Assembly: GCF_026151205.1 (NCBI RefSeq)
Contig: NC_087073.1
Span: forward strand, 10,826,636 to 10,890,635
Direction: 5' to 3'
Source: Bolinopsis microptera
Lineage: Eukaryota; Ctenophora; Tentaculata; Lobata; Bolinopsidae
DNA length: 64,000 nucleotides
In this document: piece after piece, positions 30,925-41,781 of the stretch
Layout: each line of letters starts with the position of its first letter
Numbering within the stretch: position 1 is the stretch's first letter
Notes under the pieces: generated by a model
Told to the model about the DNA's origin: nothing
The model's database searches: none
What the model saw: the letters and a program-made list of their open reading frames with translations, nothing else
Position numbers and translations under genes: made by a program

Positions 30925-33090
30925 ACTTAAAGGGTGTTCAAGGGTTTTCTATTGATGTACCAGAACGGTGAGATTAAGGCAAAGATCAAATATGAGAATA
31001 AAGTGACTAAATTGTTTAAGTTAAATTGTAAACCTCTTTTTAATTACCTTAAATCTAAAAGTATTTTAAGAAAATCTGTAGAAAGACTTAAAACAGATGA
31101 TGGTTCTGAGACCAAGTCTCCTTCTGAAACGGCAGAAGTGTTAGCTGATTTTTTCCAGTCAGTTTTTAAACCTGAACCTTTTGGCCCTCTGCCTCAAAAT
31201 TGTTATACAGAATGTAATAATGATTACTTCTGGAGTAAATTTATGGTGCACCCTGAAAGTGTTGCCAAGATTTTGGGATCACTAGATATTAGTAAAGCTA
31301 TGGGTCCTGATGGTGTTCATCCTAGACTCCTGAGGTATTTAAGTGAGAACAGTTCCTTTGTGGATGCGGTTGTGTTGCTGTTTAGTGCCTGTGCTTCTGA
31401 GCAGTATATTCCTGAGGTATGGAAAACTGCCACTGTTGTGGCCTTGCACAAAAAGGGGTCAGTACATAGTCCTAATAATTACAGGCCTGTGTCACTGACT
31501 TGTATACTATGCAAAGCCTATGAGAAGCTTCTTAGGGAGTATATTCTCGACGGTGTTGAACAGGTGCTTAGTAGCACGCAGCACGGCTTCATGAAGGGTC
31601 GGTCATGCTTATCTAACCTACTGGAGTCTATTGACGCTGTCAATGACTTGCTGGCTGAAGGTGGCTGTGCTGATATATTATACTTTGATTTCTCTAAGGC
31701 CTTTGATAGCGTACCACACCACCGTTTATTAGTTAAATTAAGAAATGTTGGTGTTCCTGAGGAGATAATTGGTATTTTAGAAAACTTTTTAGTAGGGAGG
31801 TCTATGAAAGTTAAAGTAGGAGATGAATTTTCTGAGATTAAGTATATACTTTCAGGAGTGCCCCAAGGCAGTGTTTTGGGACCATTGCTCTTTCTTTTAT
31901 TTGTAAATGATCTTCCAGAAGGAATCAAAGCTATCATCAAACTTTTTGCTGATGATGTTAAAATGATTGTTAATCCTTTTATTAATCTAACAGCTGATTT
32001 GAAGTTGCTAGAACTTTGGGAGTCTCGTTGGTGTTTAAATTTTAATGTAGATAAGTGTATGGTCATGCAAATTGGTTCTTGTAATCCTAAGAATCAGTAC
32101 TTGTTTGGTGGTGTGCCTTTGCGATGTGTTGAAAGCGAGAAGGACCTTGGAGTTGTCTTTAACACCAGCTTCAACTTTGAGGGTCATGTGAGAAAGTGCA
32201 TTGCTAAAGCTAATAGTACCATTGCCTGGCTTACAAGAAATATTATATCGAGGGAGAAAAGCGTTATGCTGGGCTTGTATAAGTCTTTAGTAAAGCCTCA
32301 TATAGAGTATTGTTCACAGGCATGGGCTCCAATGGCTAGGCATGGAAACTGGTCACTGATTCTTGAATTGGAAGGTGTTCAAAGATCGTTCACCCGTATG
32401 ATTGATGGATTGGGACTCATGACGTACAGAGAGAGACTGGATAAGCTGAACCTCACAACCCTGCTTGAACGCAGGGTTCGTGGAGATCTCATTGAGATGT
32501 TCAAGATCCAGGAAGGCTTTGTGGGTTATGGTTCCGATTTATTTGGTCGTTCTGGTAGGACCGTTGCTGCTAGATCAAAGACTCATAGATTCACCACAAA
32601 TGAGACTGATTTCTTTGCCCAAAGGGTCTTGCGCTATTGGAACAGTCTACCACCACTTGTGAAAGCTAGTGAGTCAGTTACTGGTTTCAAGAGGGGATTA
32701 GATGCCTTTCGGCTTCATGGATATCGAGCTAATAAGCTTGGTCATCACTGGGAACTTTCATATGACATCTTTGATAGGATAGATGTGTCTGTGTCTAATA
32801 GGAATAGTTATGTAAGTTATATGAAAGAGAATCCATTGGTAGCTAAGAGGAAGAAGGTTAATATCAAAGGTATTTAATTAAATTTTTTTAAAGTTTGTAA
32901 TTATATGGTTTCAAACGTAAAGTGTTCATTTTCTATGAATTTCTTTTTGAGATGCCCAGAGAGGCATTATTTATAATGTTATGTTATGTTATGTTATGTT
33001 ATTGAATTTATATTGAATTTTATATAGGGTAATTGTTATATTATGTGTATATTGTTTGAATAAATTCTCCTCTCCTATAAAAAAAAATTT
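30925..33090 (+). mobile_element. LINE, 5'-truncated, intact reverse transcriptase
   Basis: An open frame of about 647 codons (30934-32877) with no internal stop. RT blocks are visible in order: AMGPDGVHPRLLRYL, NNYRPVSLTCILCKAYEKLL, QHGFMKGRSCLSNLL, YFDFSKAFDSVPH, SGVPQGSVLGPLLFLLFVND and LFADDVKMI, followed by the connection domain with EKDLGVVFNTSF. The apurinic endonuclease that normally precedes RT is absent, so this is a 5'-truncated copy. The 3' UTR ends with repeated atgtt and a short A-run (33076-33087). The style (SKAFD, LFADD) fits CR1/jockey-like elements. An intact frame implies young age. Confidence 0.92.
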
Positions 33091-33191
33091 ATATGCATTT
33101 AATTGTTAATTTGTAAACCGTGTAGCGATATGGTTAGCAGAACTTTGCTTTTTAATGTATCTGCGAAGAGTACAGTATCCTTAGTAGTCAT

Positions 33192-33265
33192 TACCTGGGA
33201 ACCTCAGGCTATTGTGTTCATAAATAGAGATTCGGCGGAATGACAGGCTGAGCGCGGCCCAGTAA
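33192..33265 (+). repeat. Single 'M' module end
   Basis: tacctgggaacctcaggcta ... ggcggaatgacaggctgagc gcggcccagtaa matches 28988-29067. It has no inverted partner within 1 kb, so it is a solo end. Confidence 0.75.
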
Positions 33266-33660
33266 TAGTAGTCAGAGCCGATACTTCTTATATCAATTAT
33301 AATGCTATGCATCAAGATATTGTCAGAAGCTAAGTAAATTACAATTGTAATGTCTAGCTAGATGAGCCTTGTTCATTTCTTACTTTAGTCTTTTCGTTGC
33401 ATTTTTTACTCAAAGCAAGACCCTTTAAAGTAAGTTTCTTGATTACTGATCATTATTACTTAACTGTTTATTCCAATTATCATCTGTACGTAATTCGGTC
33501 ATTATTTGTACTTCGGTGCTGCAAAAAGCTCTATTTTACTATATTAGATATTTCTATGAACAAATTCATTTTCCACTCCATTAGCTAGCGACTCATTGTT
33601 CAGTGTCAACCGAGGCCCATCAGGTTGCATCTGTTTCTCTTTGTTATCTATGAATAAATA

Positions 33661-34317
33661 GTGTTACTTTTGTTTGTGGCAGCATTAATTGAATCTTTAA
33701 TTATCACGCAATCAGGGGTCCAACTCCTTCGAGGTATGCTTCCTGCTCCATCAAAATTGGGCCGTCGATATGGGGTAAATGAGTGGCTCACGAAGACAGA
33801 GCCGTGCCACCAGGAAAACTGTAAGTGCTGTGGTTTGATCGGGAAGGAGAAATCATATAACATAAATGGGATGAAAATCAAGCCAGCACCAGGAACTTGT
33901 TCGAGTTATAACATTATTTACATCTTCATCTGTAAAATTTGTGTAACTCCGAGGAAATGTTTTATTGGTCGAACTGTAAAAACTCTTCTTGAGCAAGTTG
34001 CTGAACACAGGGCCAATTTTTATAGTCTTTTAAATGATACGTCTTTAAAGTTTAGTGATGATTTCTTGCAAGATAATAATGATACTTTTAGTTTGGCCGC
34101 ACATTTAATTGACGAACACAAACTTGTTTGTAGATCCGATTTTGATTTGTCTTATAACGTTTTTATCCTTAGGAATTCGAGCCCTAGTAATTTGGAAGTC
34201 AATGAACAATTTTTCGCCAAGAAGTTGGGAACTTTAAAGCCTCAAGGGATTAATGCCTGTGATCCTTTTGGAATCCCCGTTTTGTTTGAGAATAAATCTT
34301 TTGATCCTAGTCCTTGA
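33661..34317 (+). mobile_element. Penelope-like element 3' part with GIY-YIG endonuclease
   Basis: The frame has a cysteine motif (CHQENCKCCGLI), then SSYNIIYIFICKIC...CFIGRTVKTLLEQVAEHR. This is a GIY-YIG nuclease core (IIY ... FIG, followed by the conserved Arg and the EHR helix), with NEQFFAKKLGTLKPQGIN near the end. The order Cys motif plus GIY-YIG is that of Penelope-like retroelement C-termini; the reverse transcriptase is not present upstream. The canonical YIG is FIG here. It ends at TGA 34315-34317. 5'-truncated and probably inactive. Confidence 0.75.
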
Positions 34318-34844
34318 GCTTCCCCTTTCTAGATGCAGGGGCTAATATGCTAACTCTTAGTTGTTGTCTCAAAACCCTCACATCTGGATCCTTATTATCT
34401 CGAATTATAGTACTTTAAGGTGTTAAATTGTTCATACCTAGCCTTTAATTTTATACAGAATTTATTTAGATATTTTATAAACTTTTCACATATTCTGATG
34501 ATGTATGTATGTATGTATGGGTATATACAGATTTATTAAGAGATTTGTAACTTTCAACCATTGTCTGATTGCAAGAACTACTTAGTTGGTGATGTCATTA
34601 GCACTTCACAAAGTTTGCTTATAGTTTCGAACATTGCCACAGCCTCATTTTGTCCAAGATTCACCACTTACCCAACAGTACAAGGTTAACCAGTTTTGTA
34701 CCCCAACGTTTATTACCTAGTTTTAGAACCCCATTATTTAAACCAGCAAAATTTTTATTTTCCCTACTTTTGTATGAAGTTTGGAGTACAGACTCACTAC
34801 AGAGATTACTAAAACAAACTAATCCTATCACTATTTTAGCAGTC

Positions 34845-37800
34845 ATGAATTCCCTGCTAGTCCTCCTAGTTCTATTAATAGCTTCAGTGCTGACTGCTGA
34901 TGAGGTTTACAAATATGATGAGCATGCACCAATATTATATCACTTTGAGTCGGATGGTGTGAAGATCGATGTTCTAAAAAAAGGTAAAAATTCAACATTT
35001 AAAACTTAAATATGAATTGCTCAATCTTTCATTTTGTTATTTGTTGATAATAGTGTTTTTCTTTGACAAAGTTCTTAAATAAACTGCTGTGTTAAAATAA
35101 GCCACTGTCAAATAAAAACATTGTTACTGTTAGTAATGATTCTTTAAACATTGAATTTGAGATTTTCGGGAGTCCACTTTGAGTCAGTTTAGTCAAACGA
35201 AACCATTGTTTTGATGGCCCCGTTATGACTGGACCGGTTGCACATTTAAATACATTTTAAATTCATTTAGAAATTTTCATCACATGTCAATCATTTACTG
35301 GTTTAACTATTTCAAAATTCAAAGTAGATCTTTAACGTCACACTCTTCTTCATTCAAAATATGTCATTTGATTGACTAATACTGATAAAAATGGACCCTT
35401 ATTGATCTAATTATTTGAGCCTTAAGGACCGTGATCCATCTCTTCACATAGTAACGAAATTCCTTCAGTCTCAAAATGAACACGAAAGGAGTTATTGCAG
35501 CATTGATTGCCACCAAATAAACAGATCCAAAAGATTGCAACTCTACGTGTGCTCCAGCAAATACAGCATATCTTAGCTCCAATCCAGTCATAATTTCAAT
35601 GTCAACTACAGATAGAACAAATGCATAAGGGATGTTACAAACAGCGTAGATGATGACAATAATAAATATTGTATTAGACGCGTAACATTGGTTTGCGTAG
35701 TTGTTTGCTTCATCACCTTGTAGTTCGCTGAACCTGTTCCTGTTTCTTCTCAATAAACACAGAGATGCAAGGGAACTCCCTATTGTGAGCACTATTGGCA
35801 AGTAATAAGCCAGGGAATAGAACATGTGATAGGCACCTCTGACCTCTTTTGCAGTACTCCAATCACAGACACCATAGGTAAATGTGTGAAGTCTATGAGA
35901 TCTGAAATCTGGAGAACATTCGAAGAGAACAAGGTAGAGGAATTCCAGAGAGATGAGACTTATAATAGGCTTGTTAGGAATGATGGTGAAAGGGTTGTGC
36001 AAACTGACTGCTCTCATCACGCTAAGGATACTGGACAAGAACAGAGACAGTCTGCTGAAAATGTTGAAGATCCAACAGTGAATTTGGCAGAAGGTAGAGT
36101 GTATCGCTTCAGCCTCTTCAAGTTCATCAACCAATACTGCAAAGCTGTACAGCATTGACAAACAAAGAATGGCATCAATAGCACTTACAATCATGAACAT
36201 CTTGTTGGCAAGACTTCTAGAGGGGTTTTTAGTGAAGTAGGCCAAAGCCAGAAAGTTGAGGGGAGCTCCAAGCAGTAGACACAGAAAAGATATCACTGAG
36301 AGTACTAGATTAATGCTGTTCATCCTGAGAGGAAAAATATTTAGTAGTTGAAATTTAAAGTTCCAAAATCAGGAATAACAACCAGGCCATGGCAACATGA
36401 CACATCAACAAACTTATAATTATAACTACGTAATTGATGGTTTTCTAATCGCTGTTCCAATAATTTTACTGATGAATGCGGTTTTGGAGTCAAACTTAAA
36501 TCAATGAACATTTAAAAGATACATATTCAAACTAAACCTGGCAATAAATGCGATATCACCAAACATGTGAACCTAAGTTCGCAGTTTGGCAAACCCATTA
36601 GGATCATGATGGTATTAGTCTGTTAGTGTGCATTCGATTACTATTCTAAAGAATTGAACAGATGGTTAATTGAACCAATTATCATATCAGGTTCTCAAAC
36701 TTTATCACTTTTTGTGTTCCAATATGAATTGTAAAGAATGTCCAAAATAGGCAAATCAACAGATTTACAAGGTTGAGACAACAGTCTCCTGTTTTCTCAC
36801 TAGAGTCTTTCTTGTAATGAAAAGCCGAAATTCATTAATCCTCAAAAGGAAAACTAGTGGAGTAAGAGCAGCATTAATTGCAACTAAATAAACAGATCCT
36901 AGTGAAATGCTCTGCAACAGGACACTTTTAAAGAAACCTGCCCTTATTTTAAATTTCATTATAATCTCAATATCAATAACAAACAGAACAACTGCATAGG
37001 GGAGGTTGCAGAGAGCGTATATAATAACCAGTATGAATATCGTGTTAGCTGCAAAACATTGTCTTCGATAAGTGTTAGCTTCACTACCTCTCAGCCCACA
37101 GAAAATGACCTGGTTTCTCCTCAACAAACAGAACGAAGCAGTCGAACTTCCAATGGTCAGAATGAGGGGTAAAAAGTAAGCTATGGAGTAGAACATTTGG
37201 TAAGGAACCTCGGTTCCAACATTACTCACGGACCAGTCACAACTTCCATAATGGTACACTGTTACTCTATGTGAAGTGAAGGACGGGGAACACTCGTACA
37301 GTAGCAAATACACCAGCTCTGCCGCCACCAATATAACAATGGGTCTAGTGCGGATATTGGAGAAGGGCCTGCAGAGGCTAACCGCTCGTGTAACACTCAG
37401 AACACTTGTTAAGAACAGAGACAGTCTGCTTAGGATGTTCCATATCCAGGAAACAGCAATGCAAGTAATAGATTCTTTAGCAGTTCCAGGGTCCACTTCC
37501 CTTGCCAGCAATACAGCGTGGTGCAGCATGGAGAGACAGAGTAGCCCGTCTATTGCACTGATTACTATAAACAGGCAGTTAGCTAGCGTCCTCGTAGGGT
37601 TCCTCGTGAAGTAAGCAAGTGCTAGGAGATTAAGAGGTGTTCCAACTACTAAGCAAAGAAAGGAAATTACACACAATATCAGGGAGAAGTTATCCATCAT
37701 CCTAGGGGAGAAACTGAAATTAGGATAATATTATGTTAATATAATGCCGACCTATGAATCAGTTTGGAACCACATAGAGGTATTTAAATTACTGTAATTG

Positions 37801-40800
37801 TGAATCCAATGGTAAATGTTTTATCTGATATTCGGGATAGCCACAGAGCCAGGTGTTAGATAATGCCTATTCTTATTGTCGGAACCTTTTCGAGTTTAAC
37901 AGACCGTAAAATTATGTAGATAATTTTGTAGTCCACATAGTATGACAGCGTTTTCTAATCATCTCATGTCTTTGCAATAAATTATCCACATTGTCTCAGA
38001 AAAGTGAATTGAAATTTGCTCGAGAGCCGCGTCAGATAAGTGGACGATTTTCTTGAACTTTAAAATCAACCGTTGGAAATTTTGTTAACTAAATTCACAA
38101 CGTCGTGAAGTGACTCGTCACACAACCACATACCCATGTATTCCCACATTTTTTGTATAATGGGCATGGGCTTTATGTAAGCTAAAGCTTGATTGATTAA
38201 AAAATAAACATCACCATCCTGTCGCCTTTCTCTATTTCAATTTTCAGCTAAATAGAGTATGATATCAGAAATATTTACTTTTCAATTTTGACCGAAAAAT
38301 GAAGAAAATGATGCCCATTTAATCTTATTCCTTATCCAACTCAACAGTTCAAATTCAAATACTGAAATTTCTACAGAGTTTTGTGGTATTAGAAAATTGA
38401 TAATAAGTCACTTTCCGTAATATATAATAATAAGTCACTTTCCGTAATCCGTAAAGTTATATGCGTAAACAGTGATGTAAGAAGTGTGAAAAGTAAAGTT
38501 AGAATCTAGCGGAAAGTTAAGTAAGAAACGTGAACAGTAAAGTCAGAAGCACGAATAGTAATTTTCGCAGAATCACGAGATTAACCTGTTTCTGTCAAGG
38601 TCAGCTAGAAACACAGTAGCACAATCTATTGCATTGTTAAAACTTGTCAAACTACCTAATCTTATTGTTACCTGGTTTAGGGTCCAATACACTGCTTTGT
38701 TCACCACCTGCCGGCTAAGATAATAAGATCAGCTCACAATTCACCACAGCAGTTAGGAGAGCGTATCTATAATTTTAAACTCAGTCTTAAAAATGGAAAC
38801 ATAACGAAATTCACCGATGCACGGTCTTAGTCCGCTAATCCATTCCGTTACGCATGGTTACGCATGGTTACCCAAACAAAACATAGAAACAATGAGTTTA
38901 CCACTGTTGAAAGAAATGCCGATTATAATTTCTTTGTCCGTTTTGCACCATCTGTTGCTTCTTTTTGACCAGTTACAAGTCGGATCATTGCTCTCTAATT
39001 TATTCCACTCTTGTTCTAGCTCCAATATCCATATATTGTAGTATTATAGCGAACTCACCTCATTTCAGGAGTTACCATTTAGACCACATATTTATTTCTC
39101 CGAACTATATCAAGAAGATAGTAGCAGTTCTCACCCACCACCTATACATCTAAATAATATAAAAACTTCCGTGTTCAGTTCCTAAATCAAAACCATTCAG
39201 TTCCTAAATCGAAACTATTCTCTAGCCCTAAATTGTGGAGTGTAATTCTGGTGCTCTTGGTTCTCAATGCTATCGTGATCTACTTTGAGCTTTTGGTGGA
39301 GGGTTCCACTGATGCTAAAGAAAGATTTCCAGCAACAGTTACCTCAGTAATACGCCATAGAATGAGGTGTTGATAATACCAGCTGTGAAACATAGTCTCC
39401 CCCACGTGTCCCTTCTCGAACTGTTTAGGTTGTGACACGTGTATAATAATGTAATGTCAGTGACACGTGTATAATAGAACGTCAACAACCTCGCAACAGT
39501 GATTATATCTTATATTTGTACTGTGGATAACACCTGGAAAGTGGACATTGATCTTAGCCCTAAACCGATAACGAGCCATGTGGTCGGCTTATAAGTTACA
39601 GTGGGATAAATTCAGCTCTCAGCTGCTTTCTGGTCTAAGTAGAAAAGTAGATCACATATCACTCAAGTTGGGGGCCCTACTATCAAGTGCGGGCAACATT
39701 ATCTGGCTTACTATTCAATGTCATTTAAAATATAAACACCCGGACAGCATTAATATGACACTACAATAATGGTTTAACTTCCATACTAAACCCCGGCTGT
39801 TTGCAGGTGAGGACTGCACGAAGAAGGCAGAAGAAGGAGACATGTTGACAGCAGAATTCCACGGATTCATGGCAAATGGACTGGAACGGTTTGAAAGCAG
39901 TCACGACTCTAGTAAACCTTCCTCTTTCAAAATAGGACACGGTTATATGATCAAGGGTCTTGAGCGAGGTGAGAAGCTTTATTTTGGGTGTTTTTGTTGA
40001 TGAAAATATTGATTTCGGAGAGATCATTGCTGATTGCCATGATCCATCTATCTGTAGGATTTGCAATTATTACTTTTATTGGACTGTTTAATGACACTTA
40101 GAGCTTAAAACGTGTACCTTACCACGCTGCAATCCGTGGTAGAGTTTAAAACGTCGAATGTACCACGTTGCAGAATTCCTGTAGCCCACTGACTCGGTGG
40201 CATTTAACTTAATTACATTACAACAGCTCTGTCGTATTAACATAGACCTATTTATATCCTAGAGACAACTTCACTGTGCAATCATACAACCATGCTAGCT
40301 AGTAGTGATCAATTTTAATCATTAATGTAATATGAACTGAATGAACTTCACACGCACTTCCAGAAAGAAGCCTTTGTATTCTATACAGACTTATCCGAGT
40401 ACTTCCATGTTCATTAGCTTCACTTTAAGCGTTAATTGATGCAATTATCAGTGTTATGTGCTGTCTAAGTTCAAACACAAGGATACATTATGTCATCAAC
40501 ATATGGCCTACCACCACAGAGTAGGTGTAGTCTGGTCTCATTGCATCACGAATAAATCTTTCGCCTTTTACTAAAGATTTCCGTGCAGTGGGGCAACATT
40601 ACAGACATTTATATTTTTCTGTAGTCCTCTCAGAGGACACACTCCTAGATAAATGGTCAGAATCTTGATGTTCCCCTCTTCCACAGGTCTCCTCCAAGTG
40701 TGTGTAGGAGAGAAGAGGCGTATTCACATCCCAGCTGTCCTAGCCTACGGTAAAATAGGAGACGGCAAAAATGTCCCCCCTGGTGCTGACCTTGTATACG

Positions 40801-41781
40801 ACGTTGAAGTGGTTAGTTTTATCTTTAATTCTTATTATTATATATTATATATTATATTAGACAGTTTTTGGGAGTTCCAAATAATTTCTGATTATTCTGA
40901 TTTTTGCGACAAATGATACTGCACTGTTAGTGTTGTTATATATTATTATATATTATATATTATTATATCCATCTCTGGCTAAACATACACGATAGTTTGA
41001 AATAATATGCTGCTCTAATAACAGAAGGTTAAAATATAACAAAGTTATATTTAACAAGTTCCCACAGAATTATGAGCATAATCTTCTGGTGTATTTAGCG
41101 CATAATTCTGTGGGAACTTAATATTCGAACTACCGCCAGTCATTATTTCATTTAGTTTTCACCAGTCATTTGCCTTGTTTCAATTTGTCTACATCCAAGA
41201 GCCGTGATGCTCCCTACACTGCAATCTGTAATTCTCCATATATCAACCTGCTACTACCATACACTACACTTGCAAAGCTTCCCAACTATGTACACTAAAT
41301 TCCACCCACTACCACAATTGACCGGATGGCTGTGCATGCTGTTAATTTATGCAGAATGTGTTGTTTAAACTATTAATTTCCCCTCAGATACATATTCAAA
41401 AAGGAACTATTCCCCCCAACATATTCGCTAAGATTGATCTTAACAAAGACAAGCTCATCAGTAGAGAGGAAATGGGCGCCTTTATTCTGGAAACAGGTAA
41501 TTTTTAGGATATTTTAGGATATTTCATTAAAAATCGTTTTCTAAAACTTCCATTTCCCCAGAAAAGTGGAGCAAATTAAATGTATACATTTAACTTGAAT
41601 AATGATAAATTAATCGAGTATTTGATTACTTTTTCCAGGTCGCACAGTGACACTGCGAGGCCAGAGCGAGATTGACAACGTAGTGGACGAAATATTTAAC
41701 CTAGAGGACATCAATGAGGACGGCTTTGTTGACTTGAACGAATTCAGCGGTCCCAAAAAGGGAAAGCACGATGAGCTTTGA
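34845..41781 (+). CDS. FKBP14: ER-resident peptidyl-prolyl isomerase, FKBP14/FKBP7-like
   Basis: Five exons: 34845-34983, 39807-39968, 40687-40811, 41388-41496 and 41639-41781. All have GT-AG borders and matching phases, giving 225 residues. Residues 1-18 are a signal peptide. The FKBP domain spans about 37-142 (EEGDMLTAEFHGFMANG, GLLQVCVGEKRRIHIP, AYGKIGDGKNVPPGA). Two EF-hand loops follow at 159-170 (DLNKDKLISREE) and 202-213 (DINEDGFVDLNE). The protein ends in HDEL, the ER retrieval signal. Length and order match vertebrate FKBP14 (211) and FKBP7, which catalyse proline isomerisation in collagen folding; which of the two is the orthologue is unresolved. Intron 1 (4.8 kb) contains two GPCR genes on the opposite strand. 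An acceptor-like tract (cactattttag) ends 5 nt before the ATG. Confidence 0.93.
35376..36323 (-). CDS. Orphan rhodopsin-class-like GPCR, nested in the FKBP intron
   Basis: An intronless frame of 315 codons with seven hydrophobic segments. TM1 is near residues 5-28, TM2 39-62, TM3 79-105, TM4 118-136, TM5 168-192, TM6 213-240 and TM7 260-285. Cysteines at the top of TM3 (STFCQIHC) and in extracellular loop 2 (YGVCDWS) could form the usual disulfide. The DRY site reads MRA and the NPxxY site reads INAAITPFVFILR, so both class A switches are degenerate. The N-terminus is only a few residues long. The ligand is unknown. It is a paralogue of the gene at 36765-37700. The ATG is preceded directly by tttttcctctcag|g, a strong splice acceptor. 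Confidence 0.85.
   Translation of the reverse strand: MNSINLVLSVISFLCLLLGAPLNFLALAYFTKNPSRSLANKMFMIVSAIDAILCLSMLYSFAVLVDELEEAEAIHSTFCQIHCWIFNIFSRLSLFLSSILSVMRAVSLHNPFTIIPNKPIISLISLEFLYLVLFECSPDFRSHRLHTFTYGVCDWSTAKEVRGAYHMFYSLAYYLPIVLTIGSSLASLCLLRRNRNRFSELQGDEANNYANQCYASNTIFIIVIIYAVCNIPYAFVLSVVDIEIMTGLELRYAVFAGAHVELQSFGSVYLVAINAAITPFVFILRLKEFRYYVKRWITVLKAQIIRSIRVHFYQY
36765..37700 (-). CDS. Orphan rhodopsin-class-like GPCR, second nested paralogue
   Basis: An intronless frame of 311 codons, similar to the 35376-36323 gene throughout (FSLILCVISFLCLVVGTPLN, LALAYFTRNPTRTLAN, TPLVFLLRINEF). Seven membrane segments are visible. Cysteines before TM3 (SITCIAVSW) and in loop 2 (YGSCDWS) are kept. 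DRY is replaced by TRA and NPxxY by NAALTPLVF. The initiator is the first or second of two adjacent ATGs at 37700-37695. The sequence just upstream (tttctcccctag|g) is a good splice acceptor, as in its neighbour, implying a non-coding first exon or a trans-spliced leader. Tandem duplication within the host intron explains the pair. Confidence 0.85.
   Translation of the reverse strand: MMDNFSLILCVISFLCLVVGTPLNLLALAYFTRNPTRTLANCLFIVISAIDGLLCLSMLHHAVLLAREVDPGTAKESITCIAVSWIWNILSRLSLFLTSVLSVTRAVSLCRPFSNIRTRPIVILVAAELVYLLLYECSPSFTSHRVTVYHYGSCDWSVSNVGTEVPYQMFYSIAYFLPLILTIGSSTASFCLLRRNQVIFCGLRGSEANTYRRQCFAANTIFILVIIYALCNLPYAVVLFVIDIEIIMKFKIRAGFFKSVLLQSISLGSVYLVAINAALTPLVFLLRINEFRLFITRKTLVRKQETVVSTL
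37701..39806. other. Rest of FKBP intron 1
   Basis: No further gene. It holds small direct repeats such as aataagtcactttccgtaat (about 38403 and 38430), ggttacgcat (38850-38865) and gtgacacgtgtataata (about 39434 and 39461). Confidence 0.5.
41056..41119. repeat. 64-nt near-perfect hairpin in FKBP intron 3
   Basis: aagttcccacagaattatg (41056-41074) and cataattctgtgggaactt (41101-41119) are exact reverse complements, 19 bp, separated by 26 nt that can extend pairing slightly. It could be a micro-MITE or a precursor-miRNA-like hairpin. No target duplication is clear. Confidence 0.7.

Noticed and set aside
33661-33900. Signal-peptide-like start (LLFVAALIESLII) of the 33.7-kb frame as a host secreted gene
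   Set aside because: The Cys motif followed by a GIY-YIG core identifies it as the C-terminal part of a Penelope-like element; the hydrophobic stretch is part of the retroelement protein.
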